From the NCBI RefSeq assembly GCF_000092065.1, contig NC_009356.1, positions 62,001 to 126,000 of the forward strand: a DNA stretch of 64,000 nt. Reading direction: 5' to 3'. The notes under the pieces are model-generated. The model was not told the DNA's origin, searched no databases, and was given only the letters and a program-made list of their open reading frames with translations. Source of the DNA: Ostreococcus lucimarinus CCE9901. Taxonomy: Eukaryota > Chlorophyta > Mamiellophyceae > Mamiellales > Bathycoccaceae. Each line of letters starts with the position of its first letter. Position 1 is the stretch's first letter. A program made the translations under genes and the position numbers. Positions 48,701 to 57,252 of the stretch are shown here, piece by piece.

Positions 48701-49653
48701 CGTGTGTGGCGTGTCCATCTGGCTCGACGAACGCGGCGGGTGACGTCGCACTTGGGACCGAGACCCAGTGCGTCTGCAATGATGGCTACTCACTTTTGAA
48801 TGGTGAGTGCGTTGAGTCAACCGAGGTTGAAGTCAAGGTTGAGTTCGCGGGAATCACACAAGTCATCGACGATACCCTCGTGCAGACGCTCCAAAACGCG
48901 CTGACGACGTCGCTTTTGGCAGACACCACTGGCGTTCAAGTGGACCCGGCTAATATCACCATTAAGTACACGATGCTAGGAAAGCAAACGTTCTCGTCCC
49001 CTGTGGATGAAAGCTCGTTCATCACCGCCGCCGCGTCGTCGTTGGGTGTCGCCACGTCTGACATTGAGAACTTTGCGCAAAGCGCGGCGCGCAGGCGTCT
49101 ACTCAGCAACATCGTGACGTATCAAGTCGTGACGACGAATAGAGCGACGTTGAACACAGCTTTGTCTGCGGCAAGCTCTCCAATCACCGTCGGCGGCGTG
49201 ACTGGAACGGGTGCCGCACCGACGACGACGATAGCCGCCGAAATCAAGACAGCGATCCCGACTTCGCAGGCGTCCACCGTCACTGCGACTCTCAATGATC
49301 CATCCTTCACTACGGATATCGCAACATCAGCCTCGAACGCGGGTGTCAGTGGTATCTCGATCTCTTCGCCGCCGTGCACTGGACTCACGCAGCCTGCGAA
49401 CGGCGTTTCTGGTACGTGCGGCTCCGAGCTCGCCAGCGGCTCGTCGTGTCAACCGACGTGCAACTCTGGGTACACCGTGAGTGGCCAGACGACATGCATC
49501 GCCGGTGCGCTCACGGCCGCGACGTGCTCGAGTAACAGCGGCTCATTATTTGGCGGCTTCTTGGGCTTAGTATCCGCCGCAGGTGTTCCGCTCTTCCACG
49601 TTGACACAATTTTGCTCGCAACGGTCGCGCTAGGCGCGCTACTCGCGCCGTAA
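45760..49653 (+). CDS. Secreted, membrane-anchored gametolysin-like (M11) metalloprotease homologue
   Basis: A 1297-residue cell-surface or wall protein. A basic start and hydrophobic core ([18 protein letters not shown]) form a signal peptide. A peptidase M11-like domain runs about residues 60-450, with the zinc-site region [18 protein letters not shown]. His214, Glu215 and His218 fit HExxH, but the third ligand position is Tyr224 with His225 one residue late. The segment expected to hold the Met-turn reads VFDVLGSG, without Met. A middle domain with many Cys is followed by six Cys-rich repeats (48,108-48,773), a region with a SEA/polycystin-like ...ARRRLLSN string, a sushi-like Cys motif and a hydrophobic C-terminus that may be a GPI signal. 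M11 enzymes digest algal cell walls; activity here is uncertain. Confidence 0.85.
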   Translation: MRARWDARRAGRARAVVAVVVAALALAKRAAGATHAVTIETGSALSGRRDAATGTQEALIMVTHPADVTVDEADKAKLTKVFKTQTEAYFAWASYGALTLNVSVFFHQLGSNEKDANGACNPHPDASAADGVHYNPWDASADFQEVYDSYAGDPGTNRNSGRKHMRTFMHLTNTCTGTCESNTNGIICTQKHSSVTACADADSTTELCDTTEIHELLHAIGLKYHSGGYKCKQSDYDDSTTTWRLCEYKDYGGVFDVLGSGSDTYGKKMAWGVSSYLRWDMHWLSNDNVKVITKTNGRVDDDAADVSETCILSSLSVDTTESSTTRACVVRFSDDTMSDLGTIWLELRSGNKFDNLILNGEHSGFNSLGVLGYHEGNKLIDFYPHAADSTDAAKYDDWEQTALRSTENGGVWIDPVSGLKLTVAAFDSTSQTITVTVTFGQPAECSKRGAKAYPSQFLGYGVWHVRMSNDSEKDKYYPSVNLADYPGDASSITNDNFRTNYFTTSYFDQYIPYADSGIQYTVQQKECYKVVLQYRMSVQNLDYGACAKSHLTVRGLNLPAGWRVDEGGCVNAAGAQAVVDDICFVVAVDPNTADGAYEIRIQAAQINYSDKAVMAATETVPLWVCVGGYNHYTQAWGDNAWTCDYGPVGSKTRVTGSSGTIINRASSTYEASSTYYSTSDVSARKSSTAIHYTRNPEVTNDGADRLQSMSSIAIAEVSDDRCYQVTSTRYCSANHYVWSQYVCSACPTDSTRPEGDDSWLADGETQCSCPDGTAWSNGMCVPAASCSADERVNSAGACVACPSGSTNEAGDVAPGTETKCACAANYRVNSAGACEACPSGTTNAAGDVAPGTETQCDSAASCSADERVNSAGACEACPSGSTNAAGDVPSAGETQCACAANYRVNSAGACEACPSGSTNAAGDVPSAGETQCACAANYRVNSTGACEACPSGSTNAAGDVPSAGETQCACAANYRVNSAGACVACPSGSTNAAGDVALGTETQCVCNDGYSLLNGECVESTEVEVKVEFAGITQVIDDTLVQTLQNALTTSLLADTTGVQVDPANITIKYTMLGKQTFSSPVDESSFITAAASSLGVATSDIENFAQSAARRRLLSNIVTYQVVTTNRATLNTALSAASSPITVGGVTGTGAAPTTTIAAEIKTAIPTSQASTVTATLNDPSFTTDIATSASNAGVSGISISSPPCTGLTQPANGVSGTCGSELASGSSCQPTCNSGYTVSGQTTCIAGALTAATCSSNSGSLFGGFLGLVSAAGVPLFHVDTILLATVALGALLAP
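48108..48773. repeat. Six 36-residue Cys-rich repeats (108-bp tandem array)
   Basis: A unit encoding [20 protein letters not shown] occurs six times, with anchors at 48133, 48241, 48361, 48469, 48577 and 48685. Four of the five spacings are exactly 108 bases and one is 120. Copies 3 to 5 are nearly identical at base level, which points to recent expansion. Each unit has about four Cys, like GCC2/GCC3 or TNFR-type modules. Confidence 0.93.
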
Positions 49654-49841
49654 ATTCGGCGACGCCACCCGAAAGAATGTATCATCACTTAAATCCATCG
49701 CTCACGCGCATCGATCGTCAATCGTTCGCGTGATGAATTGCTATTAGTAACTTGTTTTCCTCTCGCCTCGTCTCGAAAGTCGATTCTTATCCCGAGACTC
49801 TGCACTCCACGCCACTTCGCGACGACGACGACGAACGAAAA

Positions 49842-50816
49842 ATGCGCGACGACGACGAAAAAGCCCAACCAAAAAGCCCAACATTTTGCTTTGCCACCAA
49901 GCGCCGCGGAGCTTTTCCGCCACGTCCGCGACCGATCGTTTTCCTGCCGCCCGAGCGCAACTACGCGGCGCGGGGCTTGGGGCTGCTCGGCGGCGACCCG
50001 GCGAGCGCGGCGGACATCGAGGACTGCGGTGCGGTCACCGGGCGCGTGCACAGCATCGATACTTTCACCGCGGTCGATGGACACGGAATACGATGCATCG
50101 TGTTCCTTCAAGGGTGTGAAAAACGATGCGCGTTTTGCTGCAACGTCGATTCGACGCACGCCGCGCTCGCGAAGACGCCGAATCCCGGGCGCACGATGTC
50201 GGTGAACGATATAGTCGAAATTTTGAAGCGAAATCGCAAGTATTACGCGAGCTCGGAGGGAGGTGGGCTAACGCTTTCCGGGGGCGAATGCCTGTTGCAA
50301 CCGGCGTTCGTGGAGGCGGTGGCGATCAAGACGCACGAGATCGGCTTGACGGTGGCGATCGACACCGCCGCCAGTGGGGACGCGGAGACGTGGAATCGCG
50401 TGTTGCCGCACGTTGACGTGGTGCTGTTGTGCGTGAAGAGCTCGAGTTTGGAAAAATACAAAGCCATCACCGGTACGACGGAACGCGAGTACGAGACAAT
50501 GCGCGCGTTTCTGAAAGAATTGAATCGCCGCCGTGTGAAAACTTGGTTGCGATTCGTGCTCATGAGCGATCCGGATTCTCGATTCGTCGACTTTCGAACG
50601 AACGACGAAAACGAGCTCCGCGGTCTGGCGGAGCTCGCGAAAACACACGAGTGTGTTGAGGGAATTGAGCTTTTGCCCTATCACAGATTCGGCGAGTTTA
50701 AGTTCAGCGAGCTCGGTCTCGAGTACAAGCTCGAGGGCATGCGGACGCCCGACGCTGAAGAAATTCACGCGGCGCAGACGTTTTTGCAATCTCAAGGCGT
50801 GACGGTGATTTGCTGA
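49842..50816 (+). CDS. Pyruvate formate-lyase activating enzyme (radical SAM)
   Basis: A 324-residue radical-SAM enzyme that installs the glycyl radical on pyruvate formate-lyase. The iron-sulfur motif is LQGCEKRCAFCCN (Cys92, Cys96, Cys99; CX3CX2C). The region before it, VHSIDTFTAVDGHGIRCIVF, is the family signature for glycyl-radical activases. GGGLTLSGGECLLQPAF (GGE motif), TAASGD, LELLPYHRFGEFKF-like ELLPYHRFGEFKFSELG follow. The family's C-terminus IHAAQTFLQSQGVTV is complete. About 60 residues at the N-terminus are a basic/acidic extension that could include an import signal. The start at 49842 is the first ATG in frame. It neighbours the PFL gene, separated only by the M11-like gene. 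Confidence 0.95.
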   Translation: MRDDDEKAQPKSPTFCFATKRRGAFPPRPRPIVFLPPERNYAARGLGLLGGDPASAADIEDCGAVTGRVHSIDTFTAVDGHGIRCIVFLQGCEKRCAFCCNVDSTHAALAKTPNPGRTMSVNDIVEILKRNRKYYASSEGGGLTLSGGECLLQPAFVEAVAIKTHEIGLTVAIDTAASGDAETWNRVLPHVDVVLLCVKSSSLEKYKAITGTTEREYETMRAFLKELNRRRVKTWLRFVLMSDPDSRFVDFRTNDENELRGLAELAKTHECVEGIELLPYHRFGEFKFSELGLEYKLEGMRTPDAEEIHAAQTFLQSQGVTVIC

Positions 50817-50864
50817 CGCGCTAAGATGCTACGTTTCGTACAAATACAACAATCGATTACAATT

Positions 50865-52550
50865 CTAAAACCACGCCGCGCCGCTGTGCGCGTCGTAAAA
50901 CGCGCGAGCCGTCGTGATCTCCGATGGCGTCGCGAGAAGCGTCGACGCGCCGGCTTCGACCACTCTAGCCACCACGTAATCTCCCGCTTTAATGTCCACC
51001 TCCTTTCCGCTAGAATTACTAAACGCGCGCTTACCTTGTATGACGACGCGCTTGCCGGTGTCCGATCGCCCGCTCATCTGCGCCTCGGGATCCTTTTTGC
51101 TCGCGCCTTCGACGAGCACCAAGTGCGTCCGACCGACTTCCGCGGCGTTCGCCTCGAGCGCGCGACGACGGAACGTCGCGATAACTTCCGCAAGCCTCCG
51201 TTTTTTCACATGTTCTGGAACGTCGTCTTCCAAATTTCTGGCCGCGTGCGTCTTCTCGCGCAATGAATAGTGAAACATGAACGCCTGCTCATAGCGAACG
51301 TCTTCGAGCAGCGAGAGCGTCTCCGCGTGCTCGTCCTCCGTTTCACCGCAAAAGCCGCTGATGAAATCGCTCGAGAGCGCGACACCCGGAATCATCTCGC
51401 GCGCGCGCTTGATTAAATCCAAGTACACCTCTCGCGTGTATCCGCGTCGCATGCGCTCCAAAGTCGAGGTCGATCCGCTCTGCGCGGGCATGTGCAATTG
51501 CTTGCAAACGTTTGGCGTCTGAGCGATGACGCGTAATAAATCGTCTGGGAAATCTTTCGGATGCGGCGACGTGAACCGCACGCGTACCTCCTGGTCCAAG
51601 CCCGCGACGGCGGAGATGAGGTCCGCGAACGTGCGCGCGCCCTCGCGCTTTGGCTTGTACACCGATTTGAATCCTTTCGCGTACGCCGCGAACGGGTCGT
51701 CGTCCGCCGACGTCGTCGCCTTCATCGGCGCGTCCGCGTATGAGTTCACGTTTTGACCCAGCAAAGTGATTTCCTTCACGCCCTCCGCGATCAGCCCGCG
51801 CGCTTCGTCGACGACGGATTCGAAAGGTCGACTTCGCTCCCGTCCTCGCGTAAACGGCACCACGCAAAACGCGCACATGTTATCGCATCCTCGCATCACC
51901 GAAACGTACGCCATCGGCGACCCCACGTCTCTCCGCACCGGTCGCACGTCCGCGTACGTCTCATCCAACGACAACAGCACGTTCATCCGGTGTTCCTCGC
52001 TCAAATCGCTCAACCGTCGAGTCGAATTTTCCAACAGCCTCGGCACGTCCCTGTACGCATCCGGCCCGCACACCAAATCCGCCAAATCCTCCGTCTCCAG
52101 TAATTTCGCCTTCAATCGCTCCGCCATGCACCCCAAGACGCCGACCGTCGTCAACGCATGTCCCGCGTCTCGCTTCAGCGCCTTCAACTGCCGCAATCGC
52201 GTCCACACGCGCGACTCCGCGTTGTCGCGCACCGCGCACGTGTTCACCAGCGCCGCCGTCGCCTCGCGCAGGTCCTCCGTCGTCGCCACGCCGTGCGCTC
52301 GCAGAACGCTCCGCACGACGTCCGAGTCCGAGACGTTCATCTGGCATCCGTACGTCTCGATGTACACGCGCGTCGGCGCGCGCGTCGTCGTCGCCGTCTT
52401 CGCCGCCGCCGAGTCGCGCGCCGAATGCGTCGCGCGCGCCGCCTCCACGACGCGCGCGCCGACCGCCGTCCCGCCGAATCCGTCGCGCGCGCGCGTCGCG
52501 GACGCCGCCGCGCGCCGCAGACGCATCGCCGCGTCGCGCGCGCGCGTCAT
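50865..52550 (-). CDS. tRNA methylthiotransferase, MiaB/CDK5RAP1 type, organellar
   Basis: A 561-residue radical-SAM enzyme that adds a methylthio group to N6-isopentenyladenosine-37 of tRNA. An Arg/Ala-rich presequence of roughly 60 residues suggests import into mitochondria or plastid. The N-terminal UPF0004 domain has three Cys in YIETYGCQMNVSDSDVV, NTCAVRDNAE and GVLGCMAERLK. The radical-SAM motif is MRGCDNMCAFCVVPFTRG. The family strings EVRVRFTSPHPKDFPDDLL and FISGFCGETEDEHAETL are present. The C-terminal TRAM-like part follows AEVGRTHLVLVEG. All six expected cysteines are there. The start was chosen at the first ATG of the presequence and lies 33 bases from the next, divergent gene. 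Confidence 0.94.
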   Translation of the reverse strand: MTRARDAAMRLRRAAASATRARDGFGGTAVGARVVEAARATHSARDSAAAKTATTTRAPTRVYIETYGCQMNVSDSDVVRSVLRAHGVATTEDLREATAALVNTCAVRDNAESRVWTRLRQLKALKRDAGHALTTVGVLGCMAERLKAKLLETEDLADLVCGPDAYRDVPRLLENSTRRLSDLSEEHRMNVLLSLDETYADVRPVRRDVGSPMAYVSVMRGCDNMCAFCVVPFTRGRERSRPFESVVDEARGLIAEGVKEITLLGQNVNSYADAPMKATTSADDDPFAAYAKGFKSVYKPKREGARTFADLISAVAGLDQEVRVRFTSPHPKDFPDDLLRVIAQTPNVCKQLHMPAQSGSTSTLERMRRGYTREVYLDLIKRAREMIPGVALSSDFISGFCGETEDEHAETLSLLEDVRYEQAFMFHYSLREKTHAARNLEDDVPEHVKKRRLAEVIATFRRRALEANAAEVGRTHLVLVEGASKKDPEAQMSGRSDTGKRVVIQGKRAFSNSSGKEVDIKAGDYVVARVVEAGASTLLATPSEITTARAFYDAHSGAAWF

Positions 52551-52583
52551 GGACGCGACGTCCGTCCGTCGCCGCGCGTCACG

Positions 52584-53159
52584 ATGCGGCGCGCGTCGTG
52601 GACGCTCGCCGCGCCCGCGCGCGCGTTCGCCGCGCGTCGGCGCGCGCACGGCGCGCTCGACGCGATCAAATCCTGGCTCGCCGGCGCCGACCGCGAGGAC
52701 GACGACCTGTCGATTCGCGACTACGTGTCCGCGCTCGAGCGCGCCGAGGTCGAAAGATTTTCGAGCTCGGACGCGCGCGCGAAGTCACCGGCGGAGATCT
52801 CGTTCCCGGCGTCGCGCGCGCGCGCGTACGTCGACACGATGACGGCGCGCGAGCTGGAGGATCCGGGCGCGATGTCGGCGAGACGGCGGCGCGAGCTCGG
52901 CGCGCGCGCCGAGGTGGATGAGTTGCTCAGGGCGCACGCGCTGACGCGCGCCGTCGCGCGGCGGACGAAGGCGATGACGACGACGCCGACGTCGCCGGAG
53001 GCGCTGGCGGAGGCGCTGCGGGACGGGGATGCGAACATGTCGACGGCGCAGCGACGGCGCGAGGCGGCGGCGATGCGAGGCGCGTTTCCGGGCAATCGAC
53101 CGTGTCCGTGCGGGTCGAACAAAAAGTTTAAGCGCTGTTGCGGCGTGCCGACGAGCTAA
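52584..53159 (+). CDS. Small organellar protein combining an SRP54 M-domain-like segment and a SEC-C zinc motif
   Basis: A 191-residue protein. Residues 1-25 are Arg/Ala-rich with a Trp, like a mitochondrial presequence. Residues 81-125 read AYVDTMTARELEDPGAMSAR then RRRELGARAEVDELLRAHAL. They resemble the end of the SRP54/Ffh M domain (xSMTxxERxxPxxxxxSRxxRIAxGxxxxVxxVNxLL), but the RNA-binding GSRxxRIAxGSG part is eroded. Residues 171-187 are a SEC-C motif, RPCPCGSNKKFKRCCG, with Cys174, 176, 185 and 186 able to bind zinc; SEC-C occurs at the end of SecA. No GTPase domain is present. The function is unknown. The SEC-C assignment is firm; the SRP54 likeness is my inference from sequence pattern. 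Confidence 0.7.
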   Translation: MRRASWTLAAPARAFAARRRAHGALDAIKSWLAGADREDDDLSIRDYVSALERAEVERFSSSDARAKSPAEISFPASRARAYVDTMTARELEDPGAMSARRRRELGARAEVDELLRAHALTRAVARRTKAMTTTPTSPEALAEALRDGDANMSTAQRRREAAAMRGAFPGNRPCPCGSNKKFKRCCGVPTS

Positions 53160-53191
53160 ACCCTAAACCCTACTTTGGATTTAGGGTTTAG
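53156..53191. repeat. Telomere-type (CCCTAAA) inverted repeat / telobox pair
   Basis: CTAAACCCTAAA (53156-53167) and its perfect reverse complement TTTAGGGTTTAG (53180-53191) are separated by 12 bases. The left arm is part of about 2.3 units of the plant telomere repeat. The first bases include the TAA stop of the SEC-C gene (53157-53159). Teloboxes (AAACCCTA) upstream of the next start (53209) could act as promoter elements; alternatively this is an interstitial telomeric insertion. Confidence 0.85.
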
Positions 53192-53208
53192 ATGGTCGCG
53201 ATGGCTGG

Positions 53209-54093
53209 ATGGATCGATGCCGCGGCGTCGAAATGCGACGCGGATTTTTCGACGCGGCGCCTCGCGCGCGCGAACCGGCGCCTCGGACGCCCGACCGGCG
53301 CTGCGCGCCGCGTGATGGCGATTATGAGTCGTTCGCGAAGTTTTTCGGCTCCCCGGCGTGGACGCCGGGGGCACCGCGCGAACAGTTTGAAAACATTCTC
53401 GTGCTGCTGCACGGCGACTTGGACGATCCGATGAACTTTCACAAGTTTGGTCGCATGGTAAGTTTGCCGACGACCGGTTTGTGGTCTCTGGGCGGCGTGC
53501 TCGACGCGCGTGGACGCGCGGGGGCGACGGAGGAGGAGACGCATCGGCGTTGGATGCTTTCGGCGGAGGAGGGCGCGAGCGAGGATGCGCGAGCGAGACA
53601 GTTGGACGCGGCGTCGTCAGCCGTGCAAAGAGCGCTGCGCGTGTTGCGCGATCGGCGAGGGTGGGATTTGTCTCGCGTACACTTGTTTGGGTTCTCCGAC
53701 GGCGGCGCGGTGGCGTTGGACGTCGCGACTCGCATGACTGGACGCGAGCGACTGGGGTCGTGCGCCGCCGTGGCGGCGGCGTTGCTGCGGCCGGAGTCGT
53801 ACGAGCAGTGCGACGAGGCACCGACGCCCGTGTTGTTGATAGCGGGAACGCGTGACGAGGTCACCCCACTCGCGCGCGTGCGGGAAACGGCGGCGGCGCT
53901 CGTTAGACGAAATCACGGGTGCGGCGCCGTGGTGCGAGAGTTCGACAAGACTCACAAGATGATTTCAACCGCCGATGAGGCGAAGGCGCTGATGGAATTT
54001 TGGTCGCGCAGGCTCACGTTTTTTGGCGCGCGAGCGTCGGATTACGGCGACGATGTCGTCGAAATCAGCGCCGGAGCGACGGAGCGCCAGTGA
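53209..54093 (+). CDS. Alpha/beta hydrolase (acyl-protein thioesterase / carboxylesterase-like)
   Basis: A 294-residue serine hydrolase. NILVLLHGDLDDPMNFHKFG is the oxyanion region. The nucleophile elbow is VHLFGFSDGGAVALDVATRM (GxSxG, Ser about 162). The acid residue is probably in VLLIAGTRDEVTPLARVRE and the His in EFDKTHKMIS. The order and spacing fit the phospholipase/carboxylesterase and acyl-protein thioesterase branch. There is no clear targeting signal; the N-terminal 70 residues are Arg-rich. The start at 53209 lies 17 bases after the telomere-type palindrome; an ATG at 53192 is out of frame. Substrate unknown. Confidence 0.8.
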   Translation: MDRCRGVEMRRGFFDAAPRAREPAPRTPDRRCAPRDGDYESFAKFFGSPAWTPGAPREQFENILVLLHGDLDDPMNFHKFGRMVSLPTTGLWSLGGVLDARGRAGATEEETHRRWMLSAEEGASEDARARQLDAASSAVQRALRVLRDRRGWDLSRVHLFGFSDGGAVALDVATRMTGRERLGSCAAVAAALLRPESYEQCDEAPTPVLLIAGTRDEVTPLARVRETAAALVRRNHGCGAVVREFDKTHKMISTADEAKALMEFWSRRLTFFGARASDYGDDVVEISAGATERQ

Positions 54094-54142
54094 TCAACCG
54101 TCTCGACATATATCTACGTGTAACAACTGCTATTGTACTAAA

Positions 54143-55336
54143 TCAGATCTCCCACTCGCCGTCTAAGAAGCGCTGCCGGAACTCCGTACCCTTGGCGATG
54201 ACGTAAAACACGGGATGACCCGCGAGCACGCACTCTTTGTCCTTGAACAAGTCCCCGAGCTTGGTTTTCTCGTTGAGCGAGCGCATGAACTGGTCTCGCG
54301 AATCCACCCTGCCCTTCGCCATGGCTTCGATTTCTTTTCGCGTGTCGTCGTCCACCTCGCGTCGCGTCACACCCGCGGCGTCTAAGAGCTTCGTCTCCAC
54401 CTGTTGCCACGTGTACGGCACCGCGGCGTTCGTTTGCCAATACACCTCGACCGAATCTCGAGCGTACGCGCCGCGCTCGTCCCACTCGAGCGGCGGCCCC
54501 GCGGGGTCGAATAGCACGTCCAAGTGCTCGCCGAGCGTCGAAGTTTCGCTCGCGGCCTCGACGACGTCGGTTTGCATGGATTCCGGGTACACGAAAAGAG
54601 TCCAGTAGGTCGCGACGCCGGTGGTGGCATCGATCGCGGGCAAGCGCTCGCCGCTTCCCAAACTCGCCGGCCCTATGCGAATCCCCTTAGATTTCATCGC
54701 CTCTACGTACGCGCGCACGCGCACCTTCTCTGCCGCGTCCAACGTCGCCTGTTGTTCTCGCTTCTCCACTAGCCGCTTCGCCTCGCGCAGCATCACCTTT
54801 AAATCTCGATTGTCCCCTTCGATTTCCAACCCGCCGACGCAGCAACGCGCGCATTCCTCCGCGCGTTCCAGCGCCAACGCCGCCTTCGCCGCGCGAAACC
54901 ACGCCTTGACGTTTCCACTCACCAACTCAGTCGCCTTAATCGCATCACTGTACGCCTTTCGATAATTCTTCAACAGCAATCCCGCGTGCGCGCGATTACA
55001 ATACAACGTCCCGTCGAGCGTCGCGTCGCCGCTCGCCGCCGCCAGTCCCGCGGTGTAATGCTCCACCGCGTACCGCGCGTACAGCTTATTCGCCACCCCG
55101 TACTTGACCGAAGCGTTGCCTTTCTCCTTGCATTTTTGCGCGATTTCCACGGGCGTGGCGTCGCGATTCGCGTCCTCGACGATGGCTCGAAGCGCGGCAA
55201 ACTCTGGGGAGGTTTCCTCGAGCCACTCGTCGCCTTCGCCGTCCCAAAACAGCGGCGGCAGCGCGTCGGTGAACGCTCGATCGCCGGGCGAAGGTTCGTC
55301 GGACGTCGACGGAGGCGTTCGCTCGGGCGCAGACAT
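54143..55336 (-). CDS. TTC4/Cns1-type TPR co-chaperone
   Basis: A 397-residue protein. After an acidic start (DALPPLFWDGEGDEWLEETS) the TPR block spans about 75-190: QKCKEKGNASVKYGVANKLY, YCNRAHAGLLLKNYRKAYSD and AWFRAAKAALALERAEECAR. A C-terminal domain of about 150 residues follows (TYWTLFVYPESMQTDVVEAA, HPVFYVIAKGTEFRQRFLDG). TPR plus this wheel-like domain is typical of TTC4/Cns1, an essential Hsp90/Hsp70 co-chaperone that also affects translation elongation. Length matches (about 390-400). The start is the ATG at 55336; the upstream frame extension is non-coding. Confidence 0.9.
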   Translation of the reverse strand: MSAPERTPPSTSDEPSPGDRAFTDALPPLFWDGEGDEWLEETSPEFAALRAIVEDANRDATPVEIAQKCKEKGNASVKYGVANKLYARYAVEHYTAGLAAASGDATLDGTLYCNRAHAGLLLKNYRKAYSDAIKATELVSGNVKAWFRAAKAALALERAEECARCCVGGLEIEGDNRDLKVMLREAKRLVEKREQQATLDAAEKVRVRAYVEAMKSKGIRIGPASLGSGERLPAIDATTGVATYWTLFVYPESMQTDVVEAASETSTLGEHLDVLFDPAGPPLEWDERGAYARDSVEVYWQTNAAVPYTWQQVETKLLDAAGVTRREVDDDTRKEIEAMAKGRVDSRDQFMRSLNEKTKLGDLFKDKECVLAGHPVFYVIAKGTEFRQRFLDGEWEI

Positions 55337-55539
55337 CGCGACGCCGCGCGCGGAGGTGTGCGGCGGCGCGCGAGCCCGAGACGGCGACCGGGACGCGGCG
55401 ACCGGGACGAGCGCGATACTCAATGGTGCGTTGATATTACTGCGGCGCTGAGGCGAGATAGTGACGACGGCGAAAACGTCGCGGAACGCAACGCGCGTCG
55501 AACGCCGCACGATGGCGTCTTTCGCGGCGACTTCGAAAA

Positions 55540-56223
55540 TTAAACTTTTTGCAACTCGGTCTCCTTCGCCTTGGTGAGCTCGTCCACCTTCTTCACGTAC
55601 GACGCCGTCAAATCCTCCATGCTCTTCTTCAACTTTGCGATCTCGTCCTCACCGAACGACCCCGCCTTTTCCAACTTTTCGTACGCCTTCATCGCGTCCC
55701 GTCGCACGTTGCGCAGCGCAACCTTTCCATCCTCGCCGAGTTTACTCACGAGCTTCGCGAGTTCCTTTCTCCGCTCCGCCGTCAACGGCGGCACGTTCAA
55801 TCGAATGATGTTCCCATCGTTCGACGGGTTCATCCCGAGATCAGATTCATTAATCGCGCGTTCGATATCCTTAATCGCGCTCTTATCGAACGGTTGAATG
55901 GTGATGGTCTGCGCGTCCGGCGTCGACGCGTTCGCGATCGTCTTCAGCGGCGTCGGCGCTCCGTAGTAATCCACCTCGATTCGGTCCAACACCGCCGCGT
56001 TCGCCCGTCCCGTGCGCACGGTGCTGAAATCGTTCGCGATGGCGTCCATGGTTTTTTCCATGCGCTCCATGGCGTCCAGCTCGATCTCTTCCGGGTCGAC
56101 GTCTTCGGGTTCGTCGGCTTTGCCCTTGGCGCGCGCGATGACGGCGCGCGTTCGACGCGCCGCGCGCTTCGCGGCGCCGAGCGCGACGCGCGCGACGGCG
56201 GGTGATGCGAGTGACGCGCTCAT
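55540..56223 (-). CDS. Organellar (plastid) ribosome recycling factor
   Basis: A 227-residue protein that releases ribosomes from mRNA after termination together with EF-G. A presequence of about 40 residues (MSASLASPAVARVALGAAKR) is followed by the complete RRF fold. That includes MEKTMDAIANDFSTVRTGRA, NAAVLDRIEVDYYGAPTPLK, SDLGMNPSNDGNIIRLNVPP and LTAERRKELAKLVSKLGEDG. All conserved RTGRA and YYGxxTPL residues are present. The length of the mature part (about 185) matches bacterial RRF. The presequence suggests plastid rather than cytosolic location. Divergent from the next gene by 155 bases. Confidence 0.96.
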   Translation of the reverse strand: MSASLASPAVARVALGAAKRAARRTRAVIARAKGKADEPEDVDPEEIELDAMERMEKTMDAIANDFSTVRTGRANAAVLDRIEVDYYGAPTPLKTIANASTPDAQTITIQPFDKSAIKDIERAINESDLGMNPSNDGNIIRLNVPPLTAERRKELAKLVSKLGEDGKVALRNVRRDAMKAYEKLEKAGSFGEDEIAKLKKSMEDLTASYVKKVDELTKAKETELQKV

Positions 56224-56378
56224 GGCGCGCGCGTGAGGTCTCGCGCGCGTCGCGTCGCGGTGTGCGGCGTCGACGTCGACCCGAGGGTTCCGAAAGTCGC
56301 GACGCGCGCGTTCGACACATCGCGTCGCGTCGCGCGTTCGACACATCGCGCGCGCGCGCGACCGAGACGCGTGCGATC

Positions 56379-57098
56379 ATGCCCTGCGCGCGCGCCGTCG
56401 CGCTCGCGCCCGCGCGCGCGCCGTGCGCGACGAAACCTCGAGCGAACCGTCGACGCGCGAAACCTCTCGCGCGCGCGAACGAAGGCGACGGCCTGCGCGA
56501 GGCGCTGAGCGCGGCGCAACAGGCGCCCGATAACGTCACCGAGCGCGACTTTTCGAATTACTACAAAGTTCTGAACTCGCAATCGCCCGAAGAGGCGCAG
56601 GAGGTGGTGGACGCGATGAGCGCGAGCGGCGAACTCACCGAGGGCGTCGTCGAGGCGGCGCTCGCGACGATGCAAACCGCGGAATCCAAGGGTGAACGAC
56701 CGGAGATCGTGCAAGCGCTGAAGGGTGTCTTTGAATATTTGCTGGAGAGTTATCAGCGCGCGAACGCGCCGGCGGAGTTGAGTGTGATCGACGCGGTGGT
56801 GGCGAAGTTGAACGCGCTCGAGGAATCGGACGACGACGCGAAGGCGGAGGAGAACGTCGTGCTCGAGTGCGTGCGAGAGGCGAACATGGACGTGAAAGCG
56901 TTCGAGCAGTCGCTGGATGGGTTTTTGGTCGCGATGGAGGAGCAAGACGCGCAGTTTGACGCGCAGGTAAGAGAGATGCGCGAGAAAGGCGTGGCGCCGG
57001 AGCAAGCCGAGCAAATCGAGCAGCTCGTGTACATGCGCGCCAACGCCAAGGCGCAGATGCTTTGCATTCGAGACATCACGCAAAGAATCAGCGCGTGA
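56379..57098 (+). CDS. Plastid-targeted helical protein, unknown function
   Basis: A 239-residue protein of no family I recognise. The first roughly 35 residues (MPCARAVALAPARAPCATKP...) look like a transit peptide. The rest is acidic and almost entirely helical: VTERDFSNYYKVLNSQSPEE, VVEAALATMQTAESKGERPE, FEYLLESYQRANAPAELSVI and a C-terminal QLVYMRANAKAQMLCIRDIT. The normal codon and amino-acid balance, presence of a transit peptide and gene spacing support it as real. No catalytic motif, metal site or membrane segment is seen. Confidence 0.68.
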   Translation: MPCARAVALAPARAPCATKPRANRRRAKPLARANEGDGLREALSAAQQAPDNVTERDFSNYYKVLNSQSPEEAQEVVDAMSASGELTEGVVEAALATMQTAESKGERPEIVQALKGVFEYLLESYQRANAPAELSVIDAVVAKLNALEESDDDAKAEENVVLECVREANMDVKAFEQSLDGFLVAMEEQDAQFDAQVREMREKGVAPEQAEQIEQLVYMRANAKAQMLCIRDITQRISA

Positions 57099-57252
57099 GT
57101 GCGCGTCGCGCCGGTGCGTCTATGTGACGCGTGGGCGATCGAATCGGCTTCTGTATCGGTACCCGCCGTCGTTTTGTTGTTAATAAATAGCGTCGCGAGT
57201 TGTCGTCGTCCCGAGAACGCCGCGCGCGCGCCGCACACCTCGACGCCTCGGC

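Noticed and set aside
48108-48773. CRISPR-like periodic array
   Set aside because: The 108-bp repeats are contiguous, in frame and encode a Cys-rich module; there are no spacers.
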